Origin: Bartonella tribocorum
Lineage (GTDB): Bacteria; Pseudomonadota; Alphaproteobacteria; Rhizobiales; Rhizobiaceae
Length of the DNA stretch: 64,000 nt
NCBI RefSeq assembly: GCF_002778015.1
Contig: NZ_NJPP01000004.1
Coordinates: 1-64,000 of the forward strand
Direction: 5' to 3'
Position numbers and translations under genes: made by a program. Of this stretch, positions 42,164 through 54,627 are shown one piece after another. The first letter of the stretch is position 1; every line of letters starts with the position of its first letter. The notes below the pieces were generated by a model. The model searched no databases. It saw nothing but the letters and a program-made list of their open reading frames with translations, and had not been told where the DNA came from.

Positions 42164-43936
42164 TTAATTTGCCTGACGACGTAAAAATGCTGGTATTTCC
42201 AACTGATCTTCTTCACTGATAAAAGTACGTTGATCTTGTGGTACCTGAGGATGCAACGCACCAGAACGACGAGGAACATAAACAGAAGCATCTTGAGAAA
42301 GTGCCTGAGAATTTTTATTGTAAAGGTGAGACTCTTGCAGCTGTGATGATCTCACAGCAGGCTCCAATCTTGCTTCTGGCTCTGCTTCCTCACGATGTGT
42401 CAAACTCTGCTTTAATCTCTGCCAAAGATTACGAGGACCTTGATCAGTCGCAGATGTTCTTTGACTTTGTCCATGAGCAACAGGAGGAAAATCCTTTAAC
42501 TCAGGCATACGCATTGGAGCACGCGCCTGCATCTGTTGCATTTGTTTTGGTTGCACTAGCTTTTCTTTTTGCTTCACAATCTCTGTCATCTCATCAAGAA
42601 CATGCGCTGTTGCCTCCATGCTTACGGGAGCCGCCATAGCTTGTTGATAACCTCGACTTACTTGCATACGTGGACCATTTGATATCTGATCCTGCACAGT
42701 ATTGGAACCATAAGCAACAGATTTTGTCGCACTTCGTGTCGCCATTGCTTCTGCAGGCTGTGCAAAAATTTGACTTTTTGGACGAAACTGTTCTCCTGCT
42801 GGCTTCCCCTTTTCTATTTCAAGTGACTCGATGACTTCTACCATTGATTCAGAACGCAAGGGTGATGACTGAACATGAAAAGAACTGTGTGGCGTTCCAG
42901 GATCGTTCTTGCGTATTGAAGAGCTTGGCCTTTGAAACTGAGGCTGAGAAGATTGAACCACATCACTAACCTCACGATCAATACCGGTAGCAACCACAGA
43001 AACGCGAATAACACCTTCCAATGACTCATCATCAATGGCCCCAAAGATCACATTCGCATCAGCATCCACTTCTTCACGAATACGATTAGCAGCTTCATCC
43101 ACCTCAAAGAGAGTCATATCACGCCCCCCTGTAATAGAAATCAATAAACCACGTGCTCCACGCATAGAGGTATCATCCAACAACGGGTTTGCAATAGCAG
43201 CTTCAGCAGCAGCCAAAGCACGCCCTTCACCAGATGCTTCACCCGTTCCCATCATAGCACGGCCCATTTCGTGCATAACAGAACGAACATCAGCAAAATC
43301 GAGGTTAATCAAGCCCTCTTTAATCATCAAATCCGTAATGGAAGCAACACCAGAATAAAGCACTTGGTCAGCCATAGCAAAAGCATCAGCAAATGTTGTC
43401 TTATCATTTGCAATACGGAAAAGATTCTGATTAGGAATAACAATCAATGTATCAACAGACTTTTGTAACTCTTCAATACCAGCCTCTGCCGTTTTCATAC
43501 GACGTGCCCCTTCAAACTGAAATGGCTTTGTCACAACACCAACGGTCAAAATCCCTTTTTCACGCGCTGCACGAGCCACAACGGGCGCAGCCCCTGTTCC
43601 AGTTCCTCCCCCCATACCAGCAGTAATAAAAACCATATGAGAGTCTGCAAGGTGATCGATAATTTCATCAATACATTCCTCTGCCGCCGCTTGTCCCACT
43701 TCTGGTAAAGCCCCAGCACCCAAACCTTCTGTCACAGCTGCACCAAGCTGGATAACACGTTCAGCCTTTGACATAGCCAAAGCCTGTGCATCCGTATTTG
43801 CCACAACAAAGTCAACTCCCTGAAGACCAGCATTAATCATATTATTCACGGCATTCCCGCCACCACCTCCAACACCAAAAACGGTAATGCGTGGCTTCAA
43901 TTCCGCGATATCTGGCCGATGCAGATTAATCGTCAT
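42164..43936 (-). CDS. ftsZ: Cell-division GTPase FtsZ (long C-terminal linker)
   Basis: FtsZ is the tubulin-like GTPase that forms the division ring. From MTINLHRP it has 590 residues, far longer than E. coli FtsZ (383). The globular part is normal: [11 protein letters not shown] near residue 23-33, GGGTGTG at 109-115, the T7 loop NLDFADVR. About 270 residues of Ser/Gln/Met/Pro-rich disordered linker then lead to the conserved tail ending [14 protein letters not shown], which binds FtsA and other partners. The long linker is typical of Bartonella and other Rhizobiales. The start has AGGAAAA before it; eight extra residues are in frame upstream. It is last in the dcw operon. Confidence 0.96.
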   Translation of the reverse strand: MTINLHRPDIAELKPRITVFGVGGGGGNAVNNMINAGLQGVDFVVANTDAQALAMSKAERVIQLGAAVTEGLGAGALPEVGQAAAEECIDEIIDHLADSHMVFITAGMGGGTGTGAAPVVARAAREKGILTVGVVTKPFQFEGARRMKTAEAGIEELQKSVDTLIVIPNQNLFRIANDKTTFADAFAMADQVLYSGVASITDLMIKEGLINLDFADVRSVMHEMGRAMMGTGEASGEGRALAAAEAAIANPLLDDTSMRGARGLLISITGGRDMTLFEVDEAANRIREEVDADANVIFGAIDDESLEGVIRVSVVATGIDREVSDVVQSSQPQFQRPSSSIRKNDPGTPHSSFHVQSSPLRSESMVEVIESLEIEKGKPAGEQFRPKSQIFAQPAEAMATRSATKSVAYGSNTVQDQISNGPRMQVSRGYQQAMAAPVSMEATAHVLDEMTEIVKQKEKLVQPKQMQQMQARAPMRMPELKDFPPVAHGQSQRTSATDQGPRNLWQRLKQSLTHREEAEPEARLEPAVRSSQLQESHLYNKNSQALSQDASVYVPRRSGALHPQVPQDQRTFISEEDQLEIPAFLRRQAN

Positions 43937-43999
43937 TTTCTTTTCCTTCTCATAAGACACCGCAAGCCAAAGCGATGAAATTTATCTAACTAGACTTAA

Positions 44000-45301
44000 C
44001 TAAAAACTCTCACGCAACCATTGACCAACACGCTGAAAATACCCACGCGTGCCCATCAATAAATGATTTCCTGCCGCCTGCATTGTTTTTTCTTCAAAAC
44101 CCACCAATTGCGGATAAATTAACAACCCAACAGCAGATGTAAACGCCGCCCCTTTTGCAAGAGAAGGAAGCCTAGAAATACCTAAAGGCCGCCCGATACG
44201 AACATTTCTTCCTAATATAGTACGTGCCACTTCCGGCAATCCTGTTAACTGGCTTGCCCCCCCAGTCAAAATAACACGCTTACCAATGATGTGACCAAAA
44301 CCTGAACGATTTAAACAATCACGAACCATTTCTAAAATTTCTTCAACACGCGCACGAATGATGCGCCCAAGAACCGCGCGAGGATATTGCGTTTCACGCT
44401 GTTCACTCCCGATTTCCGCTACATTAATCATTTGCTGCTCATCAGCACTTGTTAAAAGTGCTGAACCATAAACAACTTTTAAACGTTCCGCCTCTGTTAG
44501 AGACATAGAAAATCCGCGCGCAACATCAAGCGTCACATGATGCCCCCCAACAGCAAGAGCATCTGCATGGACAAATTTTCCCTCAAAAAACACTGAACAC
44601 GTTGTTGTTCCACCCCCAAAATCAATACATGCAGCCCCTAAATGCGCCTCATCATTCATCAAGACAGCAAGACCACTTGCAAAGGGAGTAGCAACCATTG
44701 CTTCAACACTCAAATGTGCACGATTAATACAAGTTTCTAAATTACGTAAAGCTGCGGTTTCCGCTGTTACCACATGCACATCGACACCAAATGTTTCCCC
44801 TGCCATGCCAATAGGATCAGAAATGCCTTTATCTCCATCCAAAACATAAGAGACTGGAACTGAATGCATAACATGACGTTCCGCATCAAAAGCTTTACGC
44901 GACACATCTGAAAAGGCCATACGCATATCGCGCTTGGTGACTTCACGACCATTCAAATGGACCCTTCCATGAAGCAAAGCACTTTGTAATCGACTTGAGG
45001 AAAAGTTCACAATCACTGAATCCACCACCAAACCCGCCATTTTTTCTGCCGCATCAACAGCCAAGCGAATTGATTGTTCTGCTGCAAACATATCCATGAC
45101 AACACCAGATTTAATACCGCGTGAACGCTGTACGCCAAAGCCTAGAATTTCCATAGAATGTGTACGCCCATGTAAATAGTGCGCATGCTTTAAAGGACGC
45201 AAACAAGCAATAAGACAAACAATTTTACTAGAGCCGACATCAAGAACCGTTAAAAAACGTGTCTTACGCCCCCCCAGATGATGTGATCTAAGCAACATCA
45301 T
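44000..45301 (-). CDS. ftsA: Cell-division protein FtsA
   Basis: FtsA is an actin-like ATPase that tethers FtsZ to the membrane. It has 433 residues. The phosphate-1 block LDVGSSKIVCLI, the second phosphate block CIDFGGGTTTCSVF and the adenosine block ILTGGASQLTG are all present. A C-terminal amphipathic helix (YFQRVGQWLRESF) ends the protein as the membrane-targeting sequence. Its first codons overlap the ftsQ stop by four bases. The N-terminus has a 15-residue basic extension before the fold, as in rhizobial relatives. ftsZ starts about 60 bases after its end. Confidence 0.95.
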   Translation of the reverse strand: MMLLRSHHLGGRKTRFLTVLDVGSSKIVCLIACLRPLKHAHYLHGRTHSMEILGFGVQRSRGIKSGVVMDMFAAEQSIRLAVDAAEKMAGLVVDSVIVNFSSSRLQSALLHGRVHLNGREVTKRDMRMAFSDVSRKAFDAERHVMHSVPVSYVLDGDKGISDPIGMAGETFGVDVHVVTAETAALRNLETCINRAHLSVEAMVATPFASGLAVLMNDEAHLGAACIDFGGGTTTCSVFFEGKFVHADALAVGGHHVTLDVARGFSMSLTEAERLKVVYGSALLTSADEQQMINVAEIGSEQRETQYPRAVLGRIIRARVEEILEMVRDCLNRSGFGHIIGKRVILTGGASQLTGLPEVARTILGRNVRIGRPLGISRLPSLAKGAAFTSAVGLLIYPQLVGFEEKTMQAAGNHLLMGTRGYFQRVGQWLRESF

Positions 45302-46209
45302 AGGTTTCTTGCCTTTCGCGCTTTTAAAATACGTTCTTCCTCTACAACACCAGCATTATAACGTTCCAATGTTTCATCGGATAAAGAAACAGTAATGCGA
45401 TCAGCAAGCCGTAAATCAACACTGAGAATATCGCGTGATAAAAGATCTTGCATGGCACCGGACGAAACAAGAGAGGAAAGCCTTTCAAGAGCACCATTTT
45501 CAGGCAACATAACGCGCATTCTATTATCCAAAACAAGATCCCAACGCCGATCACCCACCCGCACAAAAGCACGAACACGATCATATACTGGCCGATACAC
45601 TGACAGCGCTTGAATAAATCCTTTAGCTGCATTTTGCGCACCCTGCCCAACCACAAGAGGCAAACCCCGAACAACTTTTCCTTTAAAGGGCACAATAACA
45701 CGCCCCGTATTATCAACGATATCCATCATGCCATCATGTTGCCAAATAGCATAAGGTTCACGCTCCACGATGGAAATACGCACCCTATTGGGATAAATCT
45801 TCTGAACATTCGCCGATTGAACCCAAGCCTGTTTTTCCAAAAGAGAACGTGCTTTTTCAACATCAAAAGTGAAGATAGAAGGCGCAACATCAAGTTGTAA
45901 AATTTTCAAAATATCCTGCTTTGCCAATCGCTTATTACCACTAATATCGACATCGACGACCATAAAACCACTATCCGATATGATCGTGTTAACGACCACA
46001 GCCATCTGACCACTTGATGAAAGCCCATAAAAAGCTGTAGCAAAGAAAAACCATACAACAGCAAAGGAGCCGAAATGGCGTGGAATATGAATATTGACAA
46101 CAACAGTCTCAAACATAAACCGAAGAAAACGACGATAAAGACGTGGAAAAGCCGGCACTGAAAGCACCTCCATCGGAATATTTATTCTATTAACATTCAA
46201 CGCATACAT
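45298..46209 (-). CDS. ftsQ: Cell-division protein FtsQ
   Basis: FtsQ is a bitopic membrane protein that recruits FtsL/FtsB and later divisome proteins. From the chosen start it has 303 residues: a cytoplasmic tail, one membrane segment (about 45-65, [18 protein letters not shown]), then the POTRA domain ([21 protein letters not shown]..) and the beta domain ending in the [12 protein letters not shown] tail. I place the start at MYALNVNR because GGAGG lies seven bases upstream inside the end of ddl. A longer form of seven extra residues is possible. It overlaps ddl by about 13 bases and ftsA by four. Confidence 0.93.
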   Translation of the reverse strand: MYALNVNRINIPMEVLSVPAFPRLYRRFLRFMFETVVVNIHIPRHFGSFAVVWFFFATAFYGLSSSGQMAVVVNTIISDSGFMVVDVDISGNKRLAKQDILKILQLDVAPSIFTFDVEKARSLLEKQAWVQSANVQKIYPNRVRISIVEREPYAIWQHDGMMDIVDNTGRVIVPFKGKVVRGLPLVVGQGAQNAAKGFIQALSVYRPVYDRVRAFVRVGDRRWDLVLDNRMRVMLPENGALERLSSLVSSGAMQDLLSRDILSVDLRLADRITVSLSDETLERYNAGVVEEERILKARKARNL

Positions 46210-47117
46210 GATGCATCCTCCACCATCCATTGAATAATATCGCCGTAAGTACGGCCACTCGCTTTTGCAATATCAGGAAGAAGAGACGTCGATGTCATAC
46301 CGGGTTGCGTATTAATTTCAAGCCAAATCAATTCTCCTGTTTTTTCATCAAAACGAAAATCAGAACGGCTAACACCTCGACACCCTATCGCCTGATGGGC
46401 TGCTAAAGACATTCTTTGCACACTTTGGTAAATATTTAGTGAAAGTTGTGCAGGACAAATGTGAAGAGAGCCACCCGTTTTATATTTTGAGTCATGATCG
46501 TAGAATGAAAAGTGTTTATCGGGAAGAATTTCACACACATCCAACACTTCATTCCCCAAGACAGCACAAGTCAATTCACGACCAGGAATATATTTTTCAA
46601 CCATCACCTCATCTGTATACTTCCATTCAGCTCCCCTAATATTATGCAACGATGCAGTTTCATTTTCCTGGACAATAACAACACCAAAACTTGATCCTTC
46701 ACACACCGGTTTAATGACATAAGGAGGCTCCATAGGATGCGTTTTCCCAATAACAAAGCGGTTCATGATACGAGAAGGCGCAACACAAACCCCAGCATTT
46801 GCAGCAATAATTTTTGCACGCCCCTTATCCATGGCCAAAGCAGATGCCATCACGCCAGAATGGGTATAAGGAATTTTCAAATATTCAAGAATCCCTTGAA
46901 TTCGACCATCTTCACCAAAGGGACCATGCAATGCATTAAAGGCAATATCAGGCTGCAACTGTTCAAGAACAGAAGCAATATGAGCGTCAACATCCACGCG
47001 GCTTACGCGATATCCCAGTGCCTCAAGAACATCAGCACAAGCCGCCCCTGAAGATAAACTAATAGAGCGTTCAGAAGAAAAACCTCCCATTAACACAGCT
47101 ATATGTTTATCTTTCAT
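46197..47117 (-). CDS. ddlB: D-alanine--D-alanine ligase
   Basis: Ddl is an ATP-grasp enzyme that joins two D-Ala residues for the peptidoglycan stem peptide. It has 306 residues, the B-type length found in dcw clusters. Landmarks are [17 protein letters not shown] at the N-terminus, [11 protein letters not shown], the ATP-grasp strand [16 protein letters not shown], and the metal and product loop [16 protein letters not shown]. Its product goes to MurF, encoded in the same operon. It begins 237 bases after the murB end, so an internal promoter there is possible. It overlaps ftsQ at its end. Confidence 0.95.
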   Translation of the reverse strand: MKDKHIAVLMGGFSSERSISLSSGAACADVLEALGYRVSRVDVDAHIASVLEQLQPDIAFNALHGPFGEDGRIQGILEYLKIPYTHSGVMASALAMDKGRAKIIAANAGVCVAPSRIMNRFVIGKTHPMEPPYVIKPVCEGSSFGVVIVQENETASLHNIRGAEWKYTDEVMVEKYIPGRELTCAVLGNEVLDVCEILPDKHFSFYDHDSKYKTGGSLHICPAQLSLNIYQSVQRMSLAAHQAIGCRGVSRSDFRFDEKTGELIWLEINTQPGMTSTSLLPDIAKASGRTYGDIIQWMVEDASCMR

Positions 47118-47354
47118 AATAAATCACCCTCTTTTGCATACTATATGTAGCTCATATGGAACATAGCAGTACCACATACAGGAAAAACAAGGTTTATCCT
47201 TGCGAATCAATAACCTAGCATTTTGCATAATGAATCAGACTCAAAAGCTTGATGCAAGAGATTCTTTGTTAATTTATTGATTTTTAATGGAATTTTTTAT
47301 TATCTCTTTGAAATGACTCAATTTTTTATTTACACTTTTTTAGTGAACGATAAT

Positions 47355-48332
47355 TCAATAAAATGGATCAAAAGAAGAAATACCTCGACCCTGCTCAAAT
47401 TGACCAATACGCTCGATTTCCCATTGTAAAAGGTGCGCTGAATGTTCAAAAACACGCGCACGCACTGTTTCTCCCAATGCCTCAAGATCATATCCTGTTG
47501 CTTGCCCTGTATTAATCATAAAATTACAGTGCATTTCACTCATTTGAGCGCCACCAATTCGTAAACCTCGACACCCTGCTCCATCAATCACGCGCCACGC
47601 GGATGTATCTTTAGGATTTTTAAAAGTTGATCCCCCTGTTTTTTCGCGAATAGGTTGCACTGTTTCTCTATGGAGAGCAACTTCATCCATCGCAGCACGA
47701 ATAGCATCTTTATTACTGGGTTCCCCTTCCAATAAAGCAGCGGTAAAAATAAAATCTTTAGGAATATCACAATGGCGATAAGAATAATGCATATCTTTCA
47801 AACTCAAGATATGACGTTGTCCTTTACGATCCAGCGCATAGACCTCAACAACACGCGCTGCGGTTTCAACACCATTCGCACCCGCATTCATTTTGAGAGC
47901 GCCTCCAAGACCACCAGGAATACCATGATAAAAATGAAACCCTGCAATTTCTGCCTTTAAAGCAGCAGCAGCTAAATGTTTATCCGCCGTCCCAGCGCCA
48001 ACGAAAAAGCCTTTTGAAGAAACTTGCTGCACTTGCCCAAAATTTTTGGGTGAAAGACGAATCACAACCCCAGGCACCCCCCCATCACGCACCAGAAGAT
48101 TAGAACCAATACCGACAATTGTTACAGGAACATATTCAGGCAAATTTCGAAGAAAGAGAGCCAAATCCTCTTCATCAACAGGCTGATAAAAAAGCTCTGC
48201 CAACCCGCCCGTGCGAAACCATGTCACCTTACGCATCTCAACATTAGGGGTAAGCTTGCCTCTTACATTCCCCAACAGCGGTTGCAATTGCGCCAATAGC
48301 GCCTCACCATCAATGTTTTGAAAATTTATCAT
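47355..48332 (-). CDS. murB: UDP-N-acetylenolpyruvoylglucosamine reductase
   Basis: MurB is the FAD enzyme that reduces UDP-GlcNAc-enolpyruvate to UDP-MurNAc. From [13 protein letters not shown] it has 325 residues, the usual type IIb size; a 43-residue upstream extension only shadows murC in another frame. The FAD-binding block [24 protein letters not shown] and the catalytic Ser region [10 protein letters not shown] are present. So are the late Glu and Asn in [11 protein letters not shown]. It overlaps the murC end by about 23 bases. The 237-base gap to ddl is the largest inside this half of the cluster. Confidence 0.94.
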   Translation of the reverse strand: MINFQNIDGEALLAQLQPLLGNVRGKLTPNVEMRKVTWFRTGGLAELFYQPVDEEDLALFLRNLPEYVPVTIVGIGSNLLVRDGGVPGVVIRLSPKNFGQVQQVSSKGFFVGAGTADKHLAAAALKAEIAGFHFYHGIPGGLGGALKMNAGANGVETAARVVEVYALDRKGQRHILSLKDMHYSYRHCDIPKDFIFTAALLEGEPSNKDAIRAAMDEVALHRETVQPIREKTGGSTFKNPKDTSAWRVIDGAGCRGLRIGGAQMSEMHCNFMINTGQATGYDLEALGETVRARVFEHSAHLLQWEIERIGQFEQGRGISSFDPFY

Positions 48333-49734
48333 GACCATCAAGTCCCAACTGGTGAGGCAACGCACAAGCCCATTGTGTGATATTGCCAGCACCAAGAAAA
48401 ACAACATAATCCTCTGCCTGAGCAAATTTTGAGACAAAAGACACAACATCTTCCAGACCATGTATCAAGCGCACATCACGATGACCAGCCATTTTAATAT
48501 GCTCTACCAATTCTTGCGAACCAAACCCTTCGATAGGCTCTTCACCAGCTGCATAAACGGGGGTAATCAACACAGTATCTGCATCATTAAAACAAGAAGA
48601 AAAATCATCAAATAAATGATACAAACGCGAATAACGATGAGGTTGTGCAATAGCAATGACACGCCCTTTTGCACTCTCACGTGCCGCACGCAAAACAGCC
48701 TTTATTTCAACAGGGTGATGTCCATAATCATCAAATATTTCAATGCCACACCAACTTCCTGTTCGCGTAAAACGCCGTTTTACGCCACCAAATTCCGCCA
48801 AACCCTTCTTTATCAATTCATTTGAAATGCCAAGTTCATGCGCAATAGCTATTGCTGCTGTTGCATTGGCAACATTATGCTGTCCTGTCATGGGTAAAAG
48901 TAATTTTTTTAACTCAATCTTTTTTCCTGTCTTGCGTGAACGAATAAGAACATCAAAATACGTTTTTTGACCATTCATCGAAAGATTTAAAAAACGAACA
49001 TCCGCTTGTGGATTTGCACCATAAGTGATCACCCAACGATCATCAATACGGCCCGCCAATGACTGAACTTCTGGATGATCAAGGCACAAGACAGCAAAAC
49101 CATAAAAAGGAACATTTTCCACGAATTGTCGAAAAGCTGCGCGGACAGCATCAAAACTTCCATAATGATCCAAATGCTCAGCGTCAATATTGGTAACAAC
49201 AGCAATATCAGCAGGAAGCTTTAAAAATGTACCATCACTTTCATCAGCTTCAACAATCATCCAATCGCCCTCTCCTGTACGAGAATTCGTACCATAAGCA
49301 TTAATAATACCACCATTAATCACAACGGGATCAAAACGACCAGCATCAAGAAGCGCTGCAATCATTGATGTGGTCGTTGTTTTACCATGTGTACCCCCCA
49401 CCGCAATTGCACGCCGAAAGCGCATCAGCTCCGCAAGCATTTCTGCACGTCTGACAAGCGGCAAATGTCTTTCTTTCGCCGCGATATACTCAGGATTTGT
49501 TTTTTTAACGGCAGTAGAAAAAACAACAACTTCTGCATTCCCTAAATTTTCAGCACAATGACCAATATCAACGTTAATTCCTTTTCTCCGCAAACGTTCA
49601 ACATTTGCGCTCTCAACTTGATCGGACCCTTGAACTTTATAGCCAAGATTATAAAAAACCTCCGCAATTCCACTCATGCCAATCCCACCAATTCCAATAA
49701 AATGGATAACGCCTATATCAAGTGGCATTTTCAT
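48310..49734 (-). CDS. murC: UDP-N-acetylmuramate--L-alanine ligase
   Basis: MurC adds L-Ala to UDP-MurNAc. From the chosen ATG it has 474 residues. The N-terminal Rossmann motif [12 protein letters not shown], the central P-loop [12 protein letters not shown] and [14 protein letters not shown] in the C-terminal domain are all intact. The start has AGAGGAG six bases upstream, inside the end of murG; the two genes overlap by about 17 bases and are translationally coupled. It lies in the usual order murG-murC-murB. Confidence 0.96.
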   Translation of the reverse strand: MKMPLDIGVIHFIGIGGIGMSGIAEVFYNLGYKVQGSDQVESANVERLRRKGINVDIGHCAENLGNAEVVVFSTAVKKTNPEYIAAKERHLPLVRRAEMLAELMRFRRAIAVGGTHGKTTTTSMIAALLDAGRFDPVVINGGIINAYGTNSRTGEGDWMIVEADESDGTFLKLPADIAVVTNIDAEHLDHYGSFDAVRAAFRQFVENVPFYGFAVLCLDHPEVQSLAGRIDDRWVITYGANPQADVRFLNLSMNGQKTYFDVLIRSRKTGKKIELKKLLLPMTGQHNVANATAAIAIAHELGISNELIKKGLAEFGGVKRRFTRTGSWCGIEIFDDYGHHPVEIKAVLRAARESAKGRVIAIAQPHRYSRLYHLFDDFSSCFNDADTVLITPVYAAGEEPIEGFGSQELVEHIKMAGHRDVRLIHGLEDVVSFVSKFAQAEDYVVFLGAGNITQWACALPHQLGLDGHDKFSKH

Positions 49735-50854
49735 CAAAAAGCTCCTCTTTTATATCTGACAACAATCGTCCTGCAATCAAGGCTTCAGCCATATCAGCAA
49801 GGCAACGGGTTGCATGAGGTTGCCCAACTTTTTTTGCAGCAAGCGCTTGTTTTTTCAATAAATGGGGTGCATAACAAACTCGCGTTAGAAGAGAAGCAAG
49901 TTTTTGTGCATTTAAATCTTTTTCTAAAACAATTTGCGCACCCCCCACACGCGCCAAAAGTGCAGCATTGGCTGCCTGATCATGATCCAAAGCATGAGGA
50001 TAAGGGATAAGCACAGCAGGTCTACCAATCACCGCTATCTCACAGACCGATGAAGCCCCAGCGCGCGACAAGATCAAATGGGCATGTGCCATACGTTCAG
50101 CCATATCATCAAAGAAAGAAGCAACCTCAGCTTGCACGCCCATATCACGATAGGTTTTGATCAACTCTGCTGCTTCACCACGAACTTGCTGTACAATTCG
50201 TAAGCGTTTACGGTTCTGATCATCGAGCAAAGCAACCGCTTCTGGAACAATATGTGAAAAAAAAGAAGCCCCTTGACTACCCCCAAAAATCAAAAAATTA
50301 AATGGCTCTTCCCCCACTGGCGAATAATAAGGAATTTCTGCCGCCTTCAACACAGCCTCACGCACAGGATTTCCTGTTAAAAGCGTTTTATGAGCATAAG
50401 CACCATGTGGCGACAACAAACCACCAGCGATTGCACGCACAAAAATTGCCAATACCCGATTGGCACGCCCCATAACAGCATTTTGCTCATGAATAAATGT
50501 TACACGTCGCATTAAGGCTGCCATAAAAAGAGGAGGAAAACTCGGATATCCCCCAAAACCACCAACAAAAACAGGACGTAATTTATAAAATAACGCCAAC
50601 GATTGCCCCATACCCTTGAGCAAGGACCAAATTGTTTTTATCAAAGCAAAAGGATGGCGTCGTGTAAATGTTGCCGATGAAACGATATGTGTATGCTCTT
50701 CATCAAAACTTCGTACAAAAGAGCGCGCTCTTTCATCTGTTATCAAATGAACATCATATCCACGCTGCCTTAATTCAACGCCAAGTGCTTCAGCAGGGAA
50801 AAGATGTCCCCCTGTACCACCCGCCACCAAAACAATAACTTTTTTATCATTCAT
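49718..50854 (-). CDS. murG: UDP-GlcNAc:undecaprenyl-PP-MurNAc-pentapeptide transferase
   Basis: MurG is a peripheral inner-membrane GT-B glycosyltransferase that converts lipid I to lipid II. It has 378 residues. The N-terminal glycine loop [15 protein letters not shown], the second loop [12 protein letters not shown], the central [11 protein letters not shown] and the C-domain signature [14 protein letters not shown] are present. So are the donor-binding stretch [20 protein letters not shown] and the following [14 protein letters not shown]. Its ATG overlaps the ftsW end by eight bases. Confidence 0.96.
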   Translation of the reverse strand: MNDKKVIVLVAGGTGGHLFPAEALGVELRQRGYDVHLITDERARSFVRSFDEEHTHIVSSATFTRRHPFALIKTIWSLLKGMGQSLALFYKLRPVFVGGFGGYPSFPPLFMAALMRRVTFIHEQNAVMGRANRVLAIFVRAIAGGLLSPHGAYAHKTLLTGNPVREAVLKAAEIPYYSPVGEEPFNFLIFGGSQGASFFSHIVPEAVALLDDQNRKRLRIVQQVRGEAAELIKTYRDMGVQAEVASFFDDMAERMAHAHLILSRAGASSVCEIAVIGRPAVLIPYPHALDHDQAANAALLARVGGAQIVLEKDLNAQKLASLLTRVCYAPHLLKKQALAAKKVGQPHATRCLADMAEALIAGRLLSDIKEELFDENAT

Positions 50855-51998
50855 AAGGCGTATCCAAAACAGAAGAAGGAAAAGCTGAAAGACGCCCTTC
50901 TGGCCAACGACGTGTTAAGCTGAGTAAAATTCCCATTGAAAACGCAATTGCCACCATCGATGAACCACCATAAGAAATAAACGGCAATGTCATGCCTTTG
51001 GGAGGGATTAAGTGAAGATTAACGGCCATATTAATCGCTGATTGAAAGCCAATCATCATGGCTATGCCCGTAACACCAAGACGCATAAAGGAATCACGTG
51101 TATTCATGGCTATATACAATGAACGCATAACGATAAAGGCAAAAAGCATCATAATTAACAAACAAAGAATAATACCATATTCTTCAGCAGCAACAGAAAA
51201 TACAAAATCTGTATGGCTATCAGGAATAATACGTTTTACTGTTCCCTCTCCTGGACCTTGCCCAAACCAACCACCATTCAAAATAGCCTCACGCCCCACA
51301 TCTACTTGAAAGGTATCTCCTTCTCCTGTCAAAAAACCATTAATACGCTCGCGCACATGATACAAAAAAAGATAAGCGAAAATAATTCCTACAGCACCTA
51401 AAATCAGAAAGAGAAAAATAACTGTAAGAGGTACACCAGCAATAAAAAACAGCCCCCCCCATGTTGCACTTATTAAAAGTGTTTGTCCAATATCAGGCTG
51501 TAAAACCAGAAGAACACAACAAATGGCATAAAGGAGAGTTGCTAACATATAACCCCAAATTCCCCTCCTGCGTATCTGTTCTGAAAAAAACCAAGCGGAC
51601 ATCACCACAAAAGCTGGCTTCATGAATTCTGAAGCTTGTACAGAAAAACCAAAGAGCAAAATCCACCGCCGTGCTCCCTTTAATTCAGGCCCCCAAAATA
51701 AGGTTGCAACCATAAGAGCAAGCGTTACAATAAGCAACAGAGCACATAAACGACGAATATTGGGAAGCGAAAAAAAAGAAATAGTCACCATCGTAAAAAA
51801 TGCTGCAATGCTAAAAATGATATGCCACCGAACAAAATAAAAACTATCAGCAATTCCGATTTTTTTTGCAATAGTGGGGCTGGCAGCAAAAGACAGCATA
51901 ATGCCAATCCCCATTAAAATTAAACAAGCTGCAAAAATAGAGCGATCAATCGTCCACCACCAATTCGCAATGGGATCTCTATCTGCACGCGTAACCAT
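50847..51998 (-). CDS. ftsW: Peptidoglycan glycosyltransferase FtsW (SEDS family)
   Basis: FtsW polymerises lipid II at the septum in partnership with FtsI. It has 383 residues with about ten membrane segments. SEDS landmarks visible are LLFGFSVQASEFMKPAFV, LLVLQPDIGQTLL (with the conserved Asp) and the late GMTLPFISYGGSSM loop. The long periplasmic loop between has FSVAAEEYGIILC. The gene sits between murD (144 bases upstream) and murG (overlap), so a promoter in the 144-base gap could separate the two halves of the operon. Confidence 0.95.
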   Translation of the reverse strand: MVTRADRDPIANWWWTIDRSIFAACLILMGIGIMLSFAASPTIAKKIGIADSFYFVRWHIIFSIAAFFTMVTISFFSLPNIRRLCALLLIVTLALMVATLFWGPELKGARRWILLFGFSVQASEFMKPAFVVMSAWFFSEQIRRRGIWGYMLATLLYAICCVLLVLQPDIGQTLLISATWGGLFFIAGVPLTVIFLFLILGAVGIIFAYLFLYHVRERINGFLTGEGDTFQVDVGREAILNGGWFGQGPGEGTVKRIIPDSHTDFVFSVAAEEYGIILCLLIMMLFAFIVMRSLYIAMNTRDSFMRLGVTGIAMMIGFQSAINMAVNLHLIPPKGMTLPFISYGGSSMVAIAFSMGILLSLTRRWPEGRLSAFPSSVLDTPYE

Positions 51999-52142
51999 TT
52001 ATATCCACCTTATCTGTTTATAAATTTTCTCAAAGTGATAAGGTTCCCAACCTGTTTGACAAACACTTTAAAAATGAAATTACACAAAAAAAGATTCTGG
52101 AGTCTTAACGCAAAAACATTTTTTATAATTGATGTCCCTTTA

Positions 52143-53537
52143 TTATTGTAACTGCATCACCAAAGAGACAAATGCTTCGCCCCGCACCTCATAATTTTTA
52201 AATTGGTCATAACTTGCACAAGCAGGTGACAAAAGAACAACCACCTCCTTTGCCTTGCAATGCATTGCGTCAATGGTAGCTTCACGCACCGCATTTTCTA
52301 AAGTTAAGCTCATAGAAAAGGGAAGATCAGAACCAATAATGCGCGCAAATTCTTCTGCCGCACTCCCAATCAAATAGGCTTTACGAATTTTAGGAAAAAA
52401 TTCTCTAAGAGACTCAATGCCTCCTTTTTTCGCCTGTCCTCCAACAATCCAAAAAATATTATTAAAAGCGCAAAGAGCAGGTGCTGTTGCATCGGCATTC
52501 GTCGCCTTGCTATCATTGATAAACAAAACCGCCCCCATTTTACGGACCTGCTGCATACGGTGGGGCAATCCTTTATAGCTTGCTAAATGCTTGTTCATAG
52601 AAGGATCGGTTATTTTTAAAGCCTGCAACGTTGCCAAGGCCATAAGAGCGTTTTGCGCATTATGGCGTCCGCGCAAAGTGGCCACCAATGCAAGATCTGC
52701 AAGCATATGACGCTGTCCTTGACGAACAGAAAAGAGTTTGCTCCCCTCTGCATAAAAACCATTTTCAACAAAATGGTCCTTAGAAATTGCCTCAATTTGA
52801 TGCCCCTCGTGAAGCAACTGTTGGTACAAAATCTCACAAGCAGCATCATCAACTGAAATAAAAGCCTGAGAAGCCTGAGCAACAAGTTGCCTTTTGGTTT
52901 TCACATAACAAGCAAAACTCCCATGGCGATCAATATGATCAGATGTCAAATTCAATAAAAGCCCAATGGTTGGCTGAAGAGAGGGAGTAAGATCAATTTG
53001 AAACGATGAACATTCAATCACATAGATACGTTTTTTAACAAAGGGCTTAAGTGTCAATATTGCCTGTCCAATATTTCCCCCCATCTGCACATCATAACCC
53101 ATTTTTTCCAACAAGTGCACAAGCAAAGCCGTTGTTGTCGACTTCCCATTCGTCCCTGTAATCGCAATGAAAGGAACATCTTGGTCACAAAAACCATAAT
53201 GCTGTAAAAAATGATGACGTGCACGAACAAATAATTCAATATCACCGATAATTTCTATATTTTCTTTTCGTGCTTTTTCAACAACCCAATGAGGCTTTGG
53301 ATACATTAAAGGAACACCAGGAGCTAAAATCAAGGCAACAAATTCTGACCAGTCTTCACCGTGAAGATCTCTTGTTGGAATATTTTGCCGAAAAGCTTCT
53401 TGCACACTCGCAGAATTATCATCCCATGCCACCACTTCTGCACCGCCATGCATTAATGCTTGTGCCGCTGCTAACCCAGACGCCCCTAATCCAAACAGAG
53501 CAACTTTTTGACCTTTATAACACGCAACAGAAATCAC
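52143..53537 (-). CDS. murD: UDP-N-acetylmuramoyl-L-alanine--D-glutamate ligase
   Basis: MurD adds D-Glu to UDP-MurNAc-Ala. I use the GTG start just after the mraY stop (five bases), which gives 464 residues of the expected length beginning [21 protein letters not shown]. The longer in-frame form only repeats mraY sequence. The P-loop [42 protein letters not shown] and the C-terminal [18 protein letters not shown] are typical and intact. Spacing shows close coupling to mraY. Confidence 0.94.
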   Translation of the reverse strand: MISVACYKGQKVALFGLGASGLAAAQALMHGGAEVVAWDDNSASVQEAFRQNIPTRDLHGEDWSEFVALILAPGVPLMYPKPHWVVEKARKENIEIIGDIELFVRARHHFLQHYGFCDQDVPFIAITGTNGKSTTTALLVHLLEKMGYDVQMGGNIGQAILTLKPFVKKRIYVIECSSFQIDLTPSLQPTIGLLLNLTSDHIDRHGSFACYVKTKRQLVAQASQAFISVDDAACEILYQQLLHEGHQIEAISKDHFVENGFYAEGSKLFSVRQGQRHMLADLALVATLRGRHNAQNALMALATLQALKITDPSMNKHLASYKGLPHRMQQVRKMGAVLFINDSKATNADATAPALCAFNNIFWIVGGQAKKGGIESLREFFPKIRKAYLIGSAAEEFARIIGSDLPFSMSLTLENAVREATIDAMHCKAKEVVVLLSPACASYDQFKNYEVRGEAFVSLVMQLQ

Positions 53538-53541
53538 AATC

Positions 53542-54612
53542 TCACCGTAATTTAAGTGTTGAAAGACCAATGAGAGCAAGAACAATTGAAATAATCCAGA
53601 AGCGTATCACCACTTGGCTTTCAGTCCAGCCTTTTTTCTCAAAATGATGATGGATCGGTGCCATAAGAAACACACGTTTTTTTGTCAGTTTAAAATAACC
53701 AACCTGAATAACGACCGAAAAAGCTTCCACAACAAAAAGCCCACCAATAAAAGCCAAAACAATTTCGTGCTTCGTAGAGACAGCAACAGTCCCCAATAAT
53801 CCTCCAAGAGCCAACGAACCAGTATCCCCCATAAAAATAGCAGCTGGTGGTGCATTAAACCATAAAAAGCCAAGCCCTGCCCCAACAACAGCGCCCAATA
53901 AAACAGCCAGTTCACCTGTTCCCGATACATAGTGTATTTGGAGATAATCCGCAAAATTAATATTACCACAAAGATAAGCGATCAAAGCAAAAGATAAGGC
54001 TGCAACCATCACCGGAACAATAGCAAGCCCATCAAGTCCATCCGTCAAATTAACCGCATTCCCCGTTGCGACAATGACAAAAGCAGAAAAAGGAATAAAA
54101 AACCAACCCAAATTGATAAGATAATCTTTTAAAAAAGGCAAAGCGAACCCCGATGAGCCAATTTGCAAGATGACAAAAGCAGCAATTGCTGCAACAACAA
54201 ACTCCAAGCTTAGCCGCGCTTTTCCAGAAAATCCTTTGTCTGTTTGTTTTGTGACCTTAAGATAATCGTCATAAAATCCTATTGCCCCAAAAGAAAGCAT
54301 AACCAAAAGTGATACCCAAAAATAAATATTCGATAAATTACACCACAAAAACGCCGATACGACAACGCCGGTTAAAATCATTAATCCACCCATTGTAGGT
54401 GTTCCAGCCTTTTTAAAATGTGTTTGAGGACCATCGGCACGAATCGGCTGCCCTTTTCCTTGGCGCAATTTAAGAGAAGCAATGATGCTAGGTCCAAATA
54501 AAAAAACAATGAGCCCCGAGGTTAACATCGCTGCTATCGTGCGAAAAGTAATATAACGGAAAACATTCACACCTGGAAGCCAATCACTAAACGAAGAAAA
54601 AAACAGCATCAT
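53542..54612 (-). CDS. mraY: Phospho-MurNAc-pentapeptide transferase
   Basis: MraY transfers phospho-MurNAc-pentapeptide to undecaprenyl phosphate, making lipid I. It has 356 residues and about ten membrane segments. Catalytic and signature stretches are the YDDYLKVTK block with the Asp pair, [41 protein letters not shown], and [15 protein letters not shown] near the end. It lies 15 bases after murF. Confidence 0.96.
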   Translation of the reverse strand: MMLFFSSFSDWLPGVNVFRYITFRTIAAMLTSGLIVFLFGPSIIASLKLRQGKGQPIRADGPQTHFKKAGTPTMGGLMILTGVVVSAFLWCNLSNIYFWVSLLVMLSFGAIGFYDDYLKVTKQTDKGFSGKARLSLEFVVAAIAAFVILQIGSSGFALPFLKDYLINLGWFFIPFSAFVIVATGNAVNLTDGLDGLAIVPVMVAALSFALIAYLCGNINFADYLQIHYVSGTGELAVLLGAVVGAGLGFLWFNAPPAAIFMGDTGSLALGGLLGTVAVSTKHEIVLAFIGGLFVVEAFSVVIQVGYFKLTKKRVFLMAPIHHHFEKKGWTESQVVIRFWIISIVLALIGLSTLKLR

Positions 54613-54627
54613 GGGACAAAAAACCTC

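Noticed and set aside
53538-53585. Longer N-terminus for murD
   Set aside because: The extra codons only re-read the end of mraY; the GTG at 53537 fits the family length and lies right after the mraY stop.
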